Positions 12,975 through 26,018 are shown, numbered from the stretch's first letter. The stretch: DNA of 64,000 nucleotides from Pogona vitticeps (GCF_051106095.1 NC_135783.1:324182822-324246821), one strand, 5' to 3'. The notes: generated by a model from the sequence alone, not told the origin. Numbers and translations are program-made.

Positions 12975-13480
12975 GACCAAGGATGGAGCAAAGAGCCCAG
13001 AGTCACTTATGGGCTGCAATGGCATACCTACAGAACTCTCACATTAAATCTGGCATTCATGCCCCGGGTAGATGCGGCTTGTCAGCCTTGGAAGGCAGCC
13101 CATCTAGGAGAAGAGAAACTCTGATTCCAAACCTCCACTGCCTTGTGGCTATATCTATTGATGGAAAAGGCATCAGGAGTCAACCTCGAGGCAAAATCTG
13201 GAGCCGGAGTCCCGGAGGCAGTTTGTGCCTTTCTGGCAACTTCTGCGATGTCACTGGAACCAATTGTATTGGCTCTTGCCTTTCCATTGGACTATTTCAG
13301 TGATGTGGAGAGGGGGGATTTGCTGGTTGGGTAACAGCCTATCCTCCATATTATTTTACCCAGGGTTCATGCTCTGGAGAGGACACTCCAGCTTCGCCTA
13401 CAGCATCGAAGACCTCCATACAGACCATGTTACTATAGTCTCTTGAGACTGAAGGATGCCTATGTATGCATCATGACCAG
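12975..13480 (+). repeat. Unclassified repeat-like unit ending in GAGACTGAAGGATGCC
   Basis: GC-richer than the flanks, with overlapping open frames of 63-106 codons that look non-genic. The terminal motif TCTTGAGACTGAAGGATGCC is one I associate with a common squamate repeat. Family unknown to me. Confidence 0.35.
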
Positions 13481-13869
13481 AAATGGAAAAAGAAAGAAAG
13501 AGAAAGTTATAAAGATGCTAAGTTGGCAGTAATGAAGAAGGAGATTGTGGTGAACCTCCCTTTGTTTCTACTTTAGTAGAACACATACAACAGTACAAGC
13601 AGAACTGCAGGCAGTGAGGGAAGAGGAAATGATTGTTTATGGTTACTATTACTGTTACTGTTCCTATCCTTGTTGCTATTTTTACTGTTAATGAATGCCT
13701 TAGGCCTCAAGTGTGTTAATAACATTTCAGTGAATTTCTAAGAATCTGTGTCTGTTCTTAGTGGAAACTGGGGATCCCACTGAATCTTTGTTACAAGAGG
13801 GGCAAATGGTTTAAATCCCAAATGAGCCACAATGAACTCAAAACACAAATCCACCAAGTCACAAGTTAT

Positions 13870-15165
13870 CACTTAGAAACCAATGCTGAAATCATTAAAA
13901 GTCAACACGGGTTTTTCAAAAACAAGTCACACCAGACTAATCTGATCTCTCTTTTTTTGATAGAGTTACAGGCTTGATAGATGAAGCGAACACTGTGGAT
14001 GTAGCATATCTTGATTTCAGTAAGGCCTTTGACAAAGTTCCCCATGATATTATTGCAAGGAACCTAGTAAAATGTGGGCTACTGTTCGGTGGATTTGTAA
14101 TTGGTTGACTGACCAAACCCAAAGGGTGCTAACCAATGGCTTCTCTTCATCCTGGAGAGGTAACTGGGGAGGTGCCTCAGGGTTCTGTTCTGGGCCCTGT
14201 GCTATTCAACATCTTTATCAAAGACTTGGATGAAGGAATAGAGAGTATGTTGATTAAATTTGCAGATGATACCAAATTGGGAGGGGTTGCTAATTCTTCA
14301 GAGGACATGATTAAAATTCAAAATGACTTTGACACAGATTAGAGTCCTGGGCCAAAACTAACAAAGTGAATTTTAACAGGGAGAAATGTAACATTTCAAC
14401 AGGGAGAAATATAACATCCTACAGCTAGGCAGAAAAAAAAATGAACTGCACAGATGTAGGATGGAAGACACCTGGCTAGACAACAGTACCTGTGAAAGGG
14501 ATCTAGGAGCCTTGCTGGACCACAAACTGAACATGAGTCAGCAGTGTGATGCGGCTGCCAACAAAACCAATGCAATTCTTAGTTGCATCAATAGGATTGA
14601 TCAAGGGAAGTGACAGTACCACTCTATTCTGCTTTGGTTAGAGCTCACCTAGAGCATTGTGTCCAGTTCTGGGCATCTCACTTCAAGAAAGATGTTGACA
14701 ACCTAGAATGTGTCAAGAGGAGGGCAACCAAAATGGGCAAAGGTCTGGAAGCCATGTCTTGTAAGGAGTGGTTTAGGGAGCTGGGAATGTTTAGCCTTAC
14801 AGAAAGAAGGTTAAGAGGGGACATGATAACCATGTTTCAATATTTGAATGGATGTCATGGCAAGGAAGGGACAGGTTTGTTTTCCATGGCTCCAGACATT
14901 AGGACAAGGAGCAATCATTTCAAACTACAGGAAAAGAGATTCCACCTGAATTTCAGGAAGAACTTCCTGACAGTCAGACCTGGTCGGCAGTGGAATATGC
15001 TGCCCCAGAGTGTGGTGGAGTCTCCTTCTTTGGAGGTTTTTAAGCAGAGGCTGGATGGCCATCTATTGGGAGTGCTTTGATGGAGTTCTTGCATGGCAGG
15101 GGATTGGACTGGATGGCCCCTGTGGTCTCTTCTAATTCTGTGGTTCTATGATTCTATGATAATAA
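13870..15165 (+). mobile_element. CR1 LINE, 5'-truncated, reverse transcriptase to 3' end
   Basis: Encodes pieces of CR1 ORF2: YLDFSKAFDKVPHD (about 14008-14050), [20 protein letters not shown] (about 14178-14240), the catalytic FADDTKLGG (about 14262-14288), the thumb region ALVRAHLEHCVQFW (about 14630-14675) and the C-terminal NFLTVRPGRQWNMLPQSVVE (about 14960-15020). It ends GGATTGGACTGGATGGCCCC with ATTCTATGAT units at 15146-15160, the CR1 3' signature. Missing the endonuclease domain. Stops and shifts separate the blocks (for example after 14342), so it is inactive. Confidence 0.93.
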
Positions 15166-15829
15166 TGAGCAAGGGAGCCAACCTGCAAAACAATGTTAAA
15201 TGGGTACAACATATTCACTTATCAGATGAGCCTGTCTTTATGGGAAAACACAAACAGAACCAAAAAGATTTGCACGCTACATGTTCTCAGCTTTTCCAAG
15301 TGATGAGAAATTCCTGTGACTACAACTCCCAAAATCCCTCCAGTCATCATGGACACTCTTTGCCAACAATTCCCTAATTGTTCTGCAATTTCTGCAGACC
15401 AGAAAGAGCTTTATGATCTCTTGGGACACATTCTGTTTTCTGATGCAACCTATTTAGTCTCAGGGTTGCCACTACAAGGCTGACCTAACCTTTTGCTATC
15501 TGAGGCAAATCTACAAAAGTCAAATCAACAAAAGCTGATCCCTCCCACATCAAAGTCTGTTAATATTCAATCATAATTTAAGCATTTGCAACAAAGACCA
15601 TTAACAGCTCCCTTACTGCATTAAAAATACAATAAAAATGTTTTACTGCTGTTCTTTTCTGTATTTCTATGACCACACAAATCTGCTGCCTGAATCAGCT
15701 GACTTCCCTTGTCATTATTTTCTTCTTCTCCCTCAAACACAGTTGACTGAAAATAGTATTCTAAAATTTAAAAGAATGTTCTCCCTATCATTACACAAAT
15801 ATTATCCAAATATATTCCTCATCCCTCTC

Positions 15830-18190
15830 TTGGAGGCACACCTTAATGTGGTGAATGGGTTTGAATGTGTCAGGGATGCCCGGACAATGCCGTCAAGAAG
15901 CTAGTCTCTGTTATGAATCTGGACTCTTAGCAGGGTCACCCAAGGTGGAATGACCAAAGCTGAGACAGTAGACTAAGATGCACTTGCCTCCTTCAGGATT
16001 AGCGCATACATTATAGAAGAGAATGGGTAGTTTCAATAGTGATGGGGCGGTGAAATTCCTTAAGAGCAACTGCTGGGCAACAGTGGTAGTTGAAGGTGAC
16101 ACTGGTGGAGCATCTTTCATAGAAAATGGCACTGACACTCAAGCTAACTTTTGTTAGCACTGCACAGAAGAAGGTAATGGAAAACCACTGCTGCCTTCTG
16201 TGCAGAAACCCATGGCCTTGAATTTGCAAGAGCCAAAATACTGCTGAATATTTCTTACCTTGAAAACCTTATTATGAGACAATCCAAGATAAAACAAGAG
16301 ATAGTGTTGGAAGATGAGTCTTCCAGGACAGGAAGCATTCAGTGAGTTACTGGGGAAGAAGAAAAGAGGAACAAAAATGCATGGGCAGTCAAATGGCTAT
16401 AATTTAACATATGACCAAATAATATTAATCAGACTTGGGAAAACCATCAACCATTCAACTACAGATGTTGGGGAAAAGGTTGAAAGCTTTTATGCAAGCT
16501 CCCAGGAGGAAATTGTTTCCACATAAAACAAGATGTGCTGATAATCATAGGTGACTAGAATAAAAAGATAGAAACAGATCAGAACCAAATGATGTTGGAG
16601 AATGTGGCCTAGAAATTAGAAATGAAGCAGGAAGAAAACTCACAAAATTCTGTGAAGCCAGTAACCTGTTTATTACAAATACATGCTTCAGGAAACTGAA
16701 CAGTCAACTGTACATTTGAACATCACTAGATAACAACTATAGAAATAAAATAGACTGCATAATTGGACATGGTAAATGGAGAAGCTCTATTATTTCTGCC
16801 AGAGCAAGAACAGGAGTAGATTGGAATACTGACCATGAATTGTTAATATCAAAAATTATAGTGAAGCTAGGGAAAAAAAATTAAAAGCCTTAGTGCCGAA
16901 ATATAGCTTAAATAACATTTATGGTGAATTTGAAGAACAGATTTGCATAAATAAATGGAACTTACAATGGGCTGATACTAAAAATATTATTAGGAAAGAA
17001 TGCAAAAAAGTTTTACAAAGGTTTAGAGGACAGACTCTAAGGCCAGATTGTTAAGGCCAGATGAGAAACAAAAGTAAAACATGACAAAAAGGATCAAAAT
17101 CCTGAATGTAACGTTCAGCAACTACCATGTAGAGACAAAGAGAACTGTTATAATAATCAGTGCAAAGCAGAAGAAAAAACAACAAAAGAAGGAGAAATAT
17201 ATTTCTTCCAGAAGATCCAGCATAAATTTAAACCTATATTATGTACTCTGAAAGATCAACAGGGGAACATACTATATGACCAGGATAAAATAAATAGTAG
17301 GTGGAAATGATATACTGAATAACTATAAAGACAATATATAAGAATGATATTCCTTTGAAATATCCTGCAATTTTAGAAGGGAAAGTGAAAGCTTGTCTCA
17401 AAGGACTTGGAAGAAATAATTTGCCAGGAGTAGACAGAACTGTTCCAGGGTACAGAAACAGAATCTGTTAAAACCCTGACAATAATATGCCAACAGATAA
17501 GAAAAAATAAAACAATTGCCTGCAGACTGGAAACACTCATTATAAATTCCAATTCCAAGAAATGAGATGCCAAGAGGTGCAGTATAAGGCCATTGTGTTA
17601 ATTTCTCTTGCAAACAAAGCAATGTTCTCAAGATATTGCAACTTTTATCACATATGGAGCAAGGTGTTCAAACTGGATTCTGAAAAGGAATAATTTTGGA
17701 ACTACTCACAAGAACTTGGTGCACAGGCTGAGGAAGATAAATTATCATTGAAAGTTCACTGTTTTTGTTTTTTAGGTATCCAATATAGATACAAAAGGTA
17801 AACAGTAAAGAAAGGCAACAAGAAGGGAGAAAAACTCAAAATGCTGGGGGAGAGTTTTGCAAATACCATGGACTTCCAGAAGCACAAACAAGAAGATCCC
17901 AAATCCAATCCAAACTCTCTCTAGGTGCAAAACAGAGAAAACTGAGGCCATCGTACTTTGGGCACATCCTGAGAAGAGCTGACTTACTCAGAAAGACAAA
18001 AATACTGTGAAAAGTGGAAGGCAGCAAAAAGAGAAAGACTGATATAAGATGAATTGATTCCAGAAATAAACCCACGGCCTCCAGCTTTCAAGAGCTCAAA
18101 AGAGCTGTTAACAATAGAACATTTTAGAGGGCACTCATTCATAGGGTTTCCCTTAAGTAGGAGGTGAGTTGACAGCACATAACAGGTGTC
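15830..18190 (+). mobile_element. Bov-B/RTE-like LINE, long decayed copy
   Basis: The 16610-16880 part translates to RNEAGRKLTKFCEASNLFI, then IDCIIGHGKWRSSIISARAR and DWNTDHELLISKI, the C-terminal half of an RTE apurinic endonuclease. The 3' end (about 17930-18180) matches the RTE tail: GAAGAGCTGACTTA, AAGTGGAAGGCAGCAAAAAG, GATGAATTGATTCCAG, then CATTCATAGGG and a GTTGACAGCACATAAC terminus. The 5' part (15830-16260) looks like the leader of the same element, with the PUC-like AAGAAGGTAATGGAAAACCAC piece. The middle is AT-rich and full of stops. Bov-B is widespread in squamates. Confidence 0.75.
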
Positions 18191-18215
18191 TTCAGGCTTA
18201 CCCTCCAAAAGAAAA

Positions 18216-18291
18216 GGAAGGAAGGAAGGAAGGAAGGAAGGAAGGAAGGAAGGAAGGAAGGAAGGAAGGAAGGAAGGAAGGAAGGAAGGAA
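18216..18291 (+). repeat. (GGAA)n microsatellite after the RTE 3' end
   Basis: About 19 near-perfect GGAA units. It lies directly beyond the RTE-like 3' terminus, and makes spurious ORFs of EGRK or LPSF repeats on both strands. Confidence 0.98.
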
Positions 18292-18299
18292 AAACAAAC

Positions 18300-19600
18300 T
18301 CAGATACCAGATACTCAAAAGAAGCTGGATTCTCAAGCAGAGCTGATGGGACAGTGGCTCTGCTTTCCATCTCTCCTGCTGATGCAACCTGATGGAATGA
18401 TTGCTGCACAGTGGGAACCAAAAATAGCAACTGACCTCTCAGCAATATCAAAGGAATGGCTTTGCTTGTCTTGTGCAATAATCTTGAACTTGCCTCCCAG
18501 GCAATGGATTAGATGAATAAACAAAGCATCTCCATCTCAAAGGTTGCTATTTTGATTATCATCTAATCTTACTATAGACGAGATAAAAGAAAACAATGCT
18601 CAAATAGCTGTGATTACCTGTTTGGAGACATTCCAATTCTTTAGAGGAAGTCAAAGCATTCCTTAAAAATCCAAGGTCCCCCTCCCTTTTTAAAAAACTT
18701 TTATCCGTAGCACAATACATTTGGCCATAAGCAAGAAGACTAATAGTCTTCATAATTGTTATAGTGGATGCTCAACCGGCTGCTGCTTCTCTAAATGTAG
18801 CAGGTGCCCAAGATGTTAATTAAAAGCAATGGATAAAATAATTTGGAGCTGAGGGCTGGAGAGAAGATTCACCAAAGACAATCCAATGGAGAAAGCAGAT
18901 ACCATAAATAAGTCAGAAGCAAAGAGACAGCCAATTATCCGTGGGAGAAAACAACTAGTTTGGTGCATATTTTATGGCTGAACACATCTCAGGCATTATT
19001 CCACCACTGAAATCAAATGAAAATAAAAATTGTTTCAGGTAGCAAACATATAAAAATGAAATAGTTAATGATGTGGCCTCACTCTGTGCTTTGATGGTGA
19101 ATGTGAATTATTTATTTTCCTCCCAGACATCTGTCCAGTTGTTTTCATATAGAACTCTTTTGATTTTGATTATTATTATTTTTTAAAGTCCTTCTATGCA
19201 TACTGCACAGAGGGTTGCTGGGGACATCACTTGGCTTCTTCGTTTGCTTTTACTGTAACCATTCACAAGAGACACAACAGACTAGGCTTCCTAAAAATCA
19301 GAACTGGTCTGACTATACTGCTTCATGTGTCCCAGTGTGTGCAAGCTTGTCTAGTAATGTCATTTTAAAATAATCACACCAGTATTCTTCTAATCTCTTG
19401 GGCTACAGTAAGGAGGGACTCCGTCACAAACCAAAAGAGTTATATGGATATTCCTTACATTATTATTTCATCCTAATTTATGATACTCTCTTCCATTTCA
19501 ACTCCAGCATTAGTCTGCAAAATAGTCAAGCAAAATGCTAATGAGGCTTCTCAGGGAGACTGTGCTTGTAACTTGAAAACTTTCTGTTTGTGAGCACAAT
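18300..19600. other. Intergenic, nothing recognised
   Basis: Unique DNA after the GGAA run up to the AATAAGAC MITE. Confidence 0.45.
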
Positions 19601-19603
19601 CTA

Positions 19604-19881
19604 CCCTGTTTCCCTGAAAATAAGACCTAACCTGAATATAAACCCTAGTATGATTTCTCAGGATGCTCGTAATATAAGCCCTACCCCAAAAATAAGCCCA
19701 GTTAAGTGAAACCCTGCTGTCCACCACTGTGCAGCAACCAGAAGAAGATGACATGACTGTATTTGAATAAATGTGGATTGTTGTACAGTAAATGAAAAAA
19801 ATCCCCTGAAAATAAACCCTAATGCGTTTTTTGGGGAAAAAAATTAATAAAAGACCCCGTCTTATTTTTGGGAAAACACGA
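19604..19881 (+). mobile_element. MITE with AATAAGAC inverted ends
   Basis: Starts CCCTGTTTCCCTGAAAATAA and ends TTATTTTTGGGAAAACACG, near-inverse ends that each carry the AATAAGAC block, with TA outside the left end and ATA outside the right. The interior repeats ATAAGCCC/ATAAACCCTA. No ORF. Most likely a Tc1/mariner-type MITE. Confidence 0.85.
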
Positions 19882-19996
19882 TATTAAATAGTTATTTCTC
19901 TGTAATGAAAATAATAAAAGGAGTATAAAATAGAAATAATCCTTCTCTCCATGGGAAAGAACAACAGATTAAGTAAGGGGCAATTAAGGGGCAATA

Positions 19997-20372
19997 GGGA
20001 CATGGTGGTGCTGCAGGTTAAACCGCAGAAACCTCTGTGCTGCAAGGTCAGAAGACCAGCTGTCGTAAGATTGAGTCCATGTGACAGAGTGAGCTCCCGT
20101 CGCTTGTCCTAGCTCCTGCCAAACTAGCAGTTCAAAAATGTGTCCCAGCTCCTGCCAACCTAGCAGTTTGAAAGCATGTAAATGCAAGCAGATAAATAGG
20201 TACCACCGTGGTGGGAAGGTTACAGCATTCTGTGTCTAGTCGCACTGGCCATGTGACCACGGAAACTGTCTATGGACAAACGCTGGCTCTATGGCTTGGA
20301 AACGTGGATGAGCACAGCGCCTTAGAGTCGGACACAACTGGACTAAATGTCAAGGGGAATCTTTACCTTATT
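19997..20372 (+). mobile_element. Sauria SINE with internal duplication
   Basis: Same head, body and tail as the 8.8-kb copy. A segment of about 43 bp (CAGCTCCTGCCAACCTAGCAGTT type, at 20108-20175) is present twice, so this copy has an extra body unit. Ends GTCAAGGGGAATCTTTACCT. Confidence 0.92.
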
Positions 20373-20374
20373 CT

Positions 20375-22890
20375 CTAATCTCCCAGCTTCAGTGAACAAG
20401 ACAGAGATTTAATGGTCCAAACCTGTAAACAGGAAGCTTTCAATTAACCTACTTCTGAGCATACATTATGGATCTTGACCAGGAAGGTAATTACTGGATA
20501 ATTTGTACTATAGTTAATGCTTTGCTTTTGCTCTCAGCTGATGGTGGGAAGGCAGCAAATCAGAAGGGTTTAAGAACTCTGCTATGGAAGCAACACTTAA
20601 AACATTATCATTAGATATCACCTATTTCCTCAGCTCCACTGGTTTTGTCACTGGAGTAGTAAAAGGAGCTAAAAGCTCCATGTCTTCAAGTCTGCTGGGC
20701 AGAGATGGGGAAAAATATTTTTTGGACTACAGCTCCCAAATAAACTAGCTGGCATGGTCAGTAGCCATGTACTGTAGGCTAGGATATTCTGGGCGTTACA
20801 GTGCAAAAATTAATTGTCCCCTTTCTGTCTGCTGTAGGACATTGCTGGCAATCATCTCAGGTCAAAATATCAAGCATTAGGACATCACATTAGCTGCAGA
20901 GATACAAGCTGTGTGAATGTGTGTATTGTTTTGGCTGTTACTGTTAAAATGGCTCAAATCAAGAACTGTCCTTCCAGACATCTGCAAATAACTTGATGAT
21001 TCCGCCACTCATCGGCAGCCTCTCACGGTTGTCTATCTGCTTGTTTTTATTTTCTAAGGGACGTGCATTTTGGGAGACACCAGATTTAAAAAAAAAAAAA
21101 CATCAGCCTTACTCTCCTCACTTTCCTTTTGAGAACTGCTAAAAAAATTCATGCTGCAATAACCAGGAGAACCAGAAGAGACATCACTGTGTCTGCGCAC
21201 TTCAAGAGGAAGCATCTCCTGCAATCTCTCTCACAAAACAAGCTCCTTTGTAGCCATCTTCCTCAGCCCAATAGCCATGCTGTCTGGGAATGATAGGACA
21301 TGTAGTGCAACACATTTGAAAGGCACTACATAGTGGAAGGCTGAATGCTGTGGTTTGGAACCAAATGAAACTGAGTACAACTGGATTGGAGGCATGGAAG
21401 TTCCCCTGTCCCTCCTCTCTATAGCAGTCCTTTAACCTTCTAGGTGATACACAGAAGATAGGGGTTTCTGTTTAATTAGATAAGATGTGGTGAGGGAGGA
21501 ATCCCCAGTAATCTGGTGGATGATGCTCCCTTGAAGGAAATGTACCTTCCCCAAACAGAAAGGAGACTCTGGAACTACACAAAGTGTATTCTAATCCTCC
21601 TAGTGAAATGAGCCTATAAGCCACTGGGGACCACTGCTAGCATTAGCGAAGTTATACTACCTTCAACTTAAGGTAGCCTATCACATCTGGTATGGGCCAC
21701 TAAGATTTACAGAAATGGCAACTTTCTTTTCAAATCAAATACATTTATTGTCATATATATAGTATACCGATACAACGAAATTCACACAGTACTTTTAGAG
21801 TATGACATGGCTGCCCCATCCTACTGAATCTGTATGGGGCTATAGGATTGGACCCCATTCCAGGAGTACATGGGATATGTTCAGTTTTCTTATCCTTTCC
21901 CCCCTTTTCTTATTGGCACAATCAAATACATTTTCTAAAATGGGAATAATTCTGCTTCATCAGTCCCTTTTCTTTGCCAAGAGTACTTAAATTTCAATTA
22001 TGTATCATAAAGATACATAGCTATTTCCTGATTTCCTTTCTACAGTTTTGGGAATACAATCTTTCATGAGTGAGAAGAGACTGTAGTACAGTATTTTGAA
22101 TCCAAATTATGATCAGTTTGTTTGATAGTCATTTAAATGTAGTCATTTAAGGCCCTTTTCAATTAACCTTTCAGGATGTGTGCAAGAAAGATGGATGAAG
22201 AGATGCAAGAGAAAAAGATGGCCAACCAATAAAAATGAAGGAGGGGCTTCAAGCTCATAATAATAATGCTTTATTATTACTTTTGTACTTTATTATTATT
22301 TTCATAGTTGGATAGGAATATTTGGTAACAACAAAAGGGCCAGAAGCAATCTGGTATGGCCAACTGCCTGAGCATCTCCCCACCCCAACTGTCTCCTCAG
22401 TCTTGTACCTCTTGTGAAATGGATTATGTAATGGGGAATAGTGGAGGGGGAAAAACACTATGCAACAGGTGTTTGGCCTAAGATTCAAACAGGTCTGTAA
22501 AAGTTGGCTATATTCAAAACTACAAGGAAGGTTATTGCTCCTGCAGGCAATTCTGTATATGTCTATTCAGAACCATCAAATCCACATACAAACTCGCATA
22601 CATTATGTGTATAGTAGGAGTTTGCAGCCTAGATATGATCCTGCCCAAGGTGCATTGATATTATCTTGAATAGAAACTGTGCAGGAGGATTATCCAAATC
22701 ACCACTTCAGAATTTAATTCATTTTTTGAAACGCTTACCTTACCATGTATTCCTGAACTGCCCTGTCCTTACACCTCATATGAATATCATGCCACGAGGC
22801 CATATTGGCTAGGTGATTTGGGAGTTTGCTATCCACCTAGTTTGCTGGATGTTTCTGAGAACTGCAAATTTCCTCAGCTCTAGTATAAAG
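20375..22890. other. Intergenic, few weak repeats
   Basis: hAT-like fragment at 20705-20815. TTTATTGTCATATATATAGT at 21742-21761 followed by ACAACGAAATTC resembles a LINE 3' end. No gene seen. Confidence 0.4.
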
Positions 22891-22894
22891 CAAA

Positions 22895-23130
22895 GGGTGC
22901 TGCTTATATACTGCCCCATAGCACATAAAGCACTCTCTGAGCAGTTTACAATTTAACAATGCAGGCTACACATTGCTTCCCCTCCTCCCAGCAAGCTGAG
23001 TACTCAGTTTACCAAACTCAGAAGGATGGAAGGCTGAGTGAACCTTGTGCCAGCTACCTGGGACTGAACCCGGGTTATGAGCAGAGTTTTGGCTGCAATA
23101 CTGCAATTTAACCACTGCACCACAAGACTT
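22895..23130 (-). mobile_element. tRNA-derived SINE family 2, minus strand
   Basis: Tail TGCTTATATACTGCCCCATA at the left and tRNA-like head (GGTTAAATTGCAGTATTGC when complemented) at the right. Middle block CAGAAGGATGGAAGGCTGAG. Confidence 0.8.
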
Positions 23131-23134
23131 CAGT

Positions 23135-24450
23135 AGCACAGCAGCACTGAATTGTGAGTCCTTATAAACCTCTTGCACAGAGCTCTGTATGTGTGTGTGT
23201 TCTGTGCTGTCAAGAATCCTAATATGGCTTTCAAGGCAAGTGAGATATTTGAGTGCTTTTACCAGCTATACTCCCCTAATGAGTTCCCATGGCCAAGTAG
23301 CAATTTCAGCCCCTCTTCACAGGATATTTTTAAGCCTCAGGAAAAGGACAAGATGGCTGCCCTCTTCTGCCACATACAGAATCCAGGTGGACAGCTTAAT
23401 ACCCTCCAGTGCACCTGAGACAGCAAGTTGGCTTAGGATGGTTTAGGGTGGGCTAAGGAGCACATAGAATTCTATCTTCCAGTGGAGGCAGCAAGTTTGC
23501 TGAGGAAGAACAGCAGAAGAGATGGTGCTGCTGTCCTGATGGGTAGAACCAGACCTCCACTAGCATGAGTGTAGAAATGTGTACAAGAAACAAGAGGAAC
23601 TGGGCCAAAGCGGATAGATGTGTGCTACAGATCAAACATTAGAATAAAGCCACTTGCAGAGGAAAACAGATGTTTTAAGCAAGTGTAATACTTTCACGTA
23701 AGTGGAATGTACAAACAGGAAAATAGGAATGTATCTATCGCCCCCTCTCCTGTACGTGATTCAGCATAACATCTGCCAAGACTCTTCATGTAAACATTTC
23801 TGCTCCCAAGAGACAGTTCATGGTCTGAGCAGAGTGTTTGTGTGCCTCACCCCCACGTTTCAGAAGGGGCCCCTCTCCAGTCATGAGCCACCTATGCCAC
23901 TCTGCACGTATCTACATTTCGGTCTGCGTACAAGTAACATCTGCACTGTCCTTTGTCCAAGTACTTGCAAGAAGAGCAGCAAAAGGCTTGGGCTGTGTAG
24001 AAGAAGGGGAGTAGAGCAAAGCAGACCAAGAAAGGAGAACATGCTTCTAAAACTAAGTGGGATGGTCAACATCCAAATTGAAATCCCATGGTTGTAGAAA
24101 TAACCACATGCATGAAGATGTGCATTTGTGTGGAACGTTGCTGTTGCTAAATTGTTTAGCAAGGATAAAGCAAAGAATATTAGGACAAAAAAAGTTGTAA
24201 TGACACTGGCTTCACATATAAATTGATGAGATCAGGAGTGCTGGTGTAAAAGATCTGGGGATTGTGAGAGATACCTTGATGAAAGTGTTGACTCAATATG
24301 TGACAACCAGGGGTGTGTGGAGAGACACTTTCCATGTTGCGCTTCATTAGGAAAGGCTAAAACTGCCAATATTATACTCCCCGTGTAGAAATCCCCTGGA
24401 ATATTCAGTTGATTGGAATTCAGTTGCAAAGCAGAAACAAATTTAAGCCA
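23135..24450. other. Intergenic, nothing recognised
   Basis: Includes a GC-richer 131-codon ORF (23702-24097) that lacks domain or homolog in my recall; treated as chance. Confidence 0.4.
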
Positions 24451-24454
24451 TGAC

Positions 24455-24560
24455 TCTCCAGGTTTTGAGGCAGGTTTCTTCTCTAACCCTACCTGGTGAT
24501 GCTGGTACTTGAACGTGGAACCTTCTGGAAGCAGTGCCTGTGTTTCCCCACTCAGCTATG
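24455..24560 (-). mobile_element. tRNA-like SINE fragment
   Basis: CCTACCTGGTGATGCTGGTA and ACGTGGAACCTTCTGGAAGC, then CACTCAGCTATGATC, are the inverted head of the SINE with a B-box and a TAGAGC-like A-box. A related plus-strand piece is at about 56205-56260. Confidence 0.5.
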
Positions 24561-25090
24561 ATCTTTCATACCGATGTTCTTATGCTGTTAAAATCCCTGG
24601 AGTGTCAGGACTTATTCTTTTGGATTACTCTGGTTAGGTTTAAAGATTATTCTCAGCACTTCTTCCTTCTATAAATATTTTTTACACAGTCTTTTCCAAG
24701 TAAATCTAAAGATGTCCACAAAATATTATTTTTTGGTTCCTTTTTCTATTTTATGGCAAAATCAAAATGTTTTCAACAATGATCAAGATTTATTTTTCCA
24801 AGTCTGTACTTCTCTCCAATATCTAGTCACCAAAGTTCCCTATTCTTCACTTCAGCCAAAATAGTCGGTATCTTGTGGAGAACACAATTAAAAAGAGACA
24901 CTGTAGTATATCATAACCTTCCAGCTGGTACATTTCAGGTGTGTTGCTCTACAACTCACATCATCCCCAGCCAGCATCAATACTCCATGACATCCGGAAT
25001 GCATCAACTTAAGGTTTGTTATATATGACTATAGATAATGATATCAAAACAGGTAGCTATAAAATCAACATTATTATAATTGCTATAATG

Positions 25091-25200
25091 ATACCCAGTA
25101 TGGTGTAGTGGATAGAGTGATGGACTAGGACTCAGGAGGCCTGGATTGAAATCCTCACTCAGCCATGGAAACACACTGGGAGAGTGAAATTGATTTTTAA
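25091..25200 (+). mobile_element. tRNA-derived SINE head
   Basis: TATGGTGTAGTGGATAGAGT, GGACTAGGACTCAGGAGGCC and AAATCCTCACTCAGCCATGG form a tRNA-like head with A and B boxes. No long tail is visible. Confidence 0.65.
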
Positions 25201-25224
25201 AAATCCCTTAAAAATCTCACTTAC

Positions 25225-25455
25225 TAGAGCCTCTTGGAGCATTTATTAAACTATAGTACTGCAGTCAAAATTCTGGTCATAACCCAGATTCAACCCCTGG
25301 TAGCCAACTTGAGAGTCACTCAGTCTTCCAGCCTTCTGACATCAGTAAACGGAGTACTGGGGGAGGGGGGGCAAGGTATAGCCTGCATAATTAAATTGCA
25401 AACCACACAGAGAGTGCTTTAAGTGCTATGGGACAGTATATAAACAGCACACTTT
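25225..25455 (+). mobile_element. tRNA-derived SINE family 2
   Basis: Same head (GTACTGCAGTCAAAATTCTG), middle (CAGTCTTCCAGCCTTCTGAC) and tail (GTGCTTTAAGTGCTATGGGA) as the 4-kb copy. Confidence 0.8.
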
Positions 25456-25608
25456 CACCTTGAAAGCCCTATTAAGGTCTCTGTAAGTTGGTTCAAGTCC
25501 ACCATTGGACAAATATGTCCACAAATCCTTCAGCATTAATCACAGAGCAGCCCTTTTTTTAAAATGCCTTTTCTATTATGTTTATTTTATGTAATACTGT
25601 TTTATATA

Positions 25609-26018
25609 CAGTGGTGCCTCGCTTAGCGAGTGCACCGTATAGCGATGTTTCCGTATAGCGATCCCTTTTTCGGGATCGCTATACGGAAACATACCCGATC
25701 TTCGCAATGGGGAAAACCTGCATTGTGAAGATCGGGTATTGCAGCGGCCATTTTGGAGCCGCCAAACAGCTGTTCGGCGGCTCCAAAATGGCCGCCGGAA
25801 GCCCGGAAATGGCTGCCGGCAGCCGTTTTCACGCCCTGCCTCGCTTAGCGAGGGCGCAAAAATGGCTGCCGGCAAGGGGAATCCTCGCTGAACGGGTAAG
25901 TAAGCAAGGTATTGGAACTTTAATGCGTTTCAATACGTTTTCCCTACCCGTTTAGCGACGATTCCGCATAGCAGGGTTAATCCGGAACGGATTAACCTCG
26001 CTATGCGGGGCACCACTG
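25609..26018 (+). mobile_element. Tigger/pogo-like MITE, TA target duplication
   Basis: 410 bp; begins CAGTGGTGCCTCGCTTAGCG and ends CTATGCGGGGCACCACTG, with flanking TA. The interior contains the inverted pair GGCCATTTTGGAGCCGCC / GGCGGCTCCAAAATGGCC (25746-25796) and makes false ORFs of 82-97 codons. Confidence 0.93.

Noticed and set aside
12975-13480. Possible exon cluster (ORFs up to 106 codons)
   Set aside because: Overlaps in three frames with no consistent domain; better explained as an unclassified repeat.
17984-18516. Overlapping ORFs of 63-164 codons on both strands with EGRK/LPSF runs
   Set aside because: Produced by the GGAA microsatellite and the RTE tail; low-complexity artefacts.
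23702-24097. 131-codon plus-strand ORF
   Set aside because: Composition and lack of any recognisable motif suggest chance.
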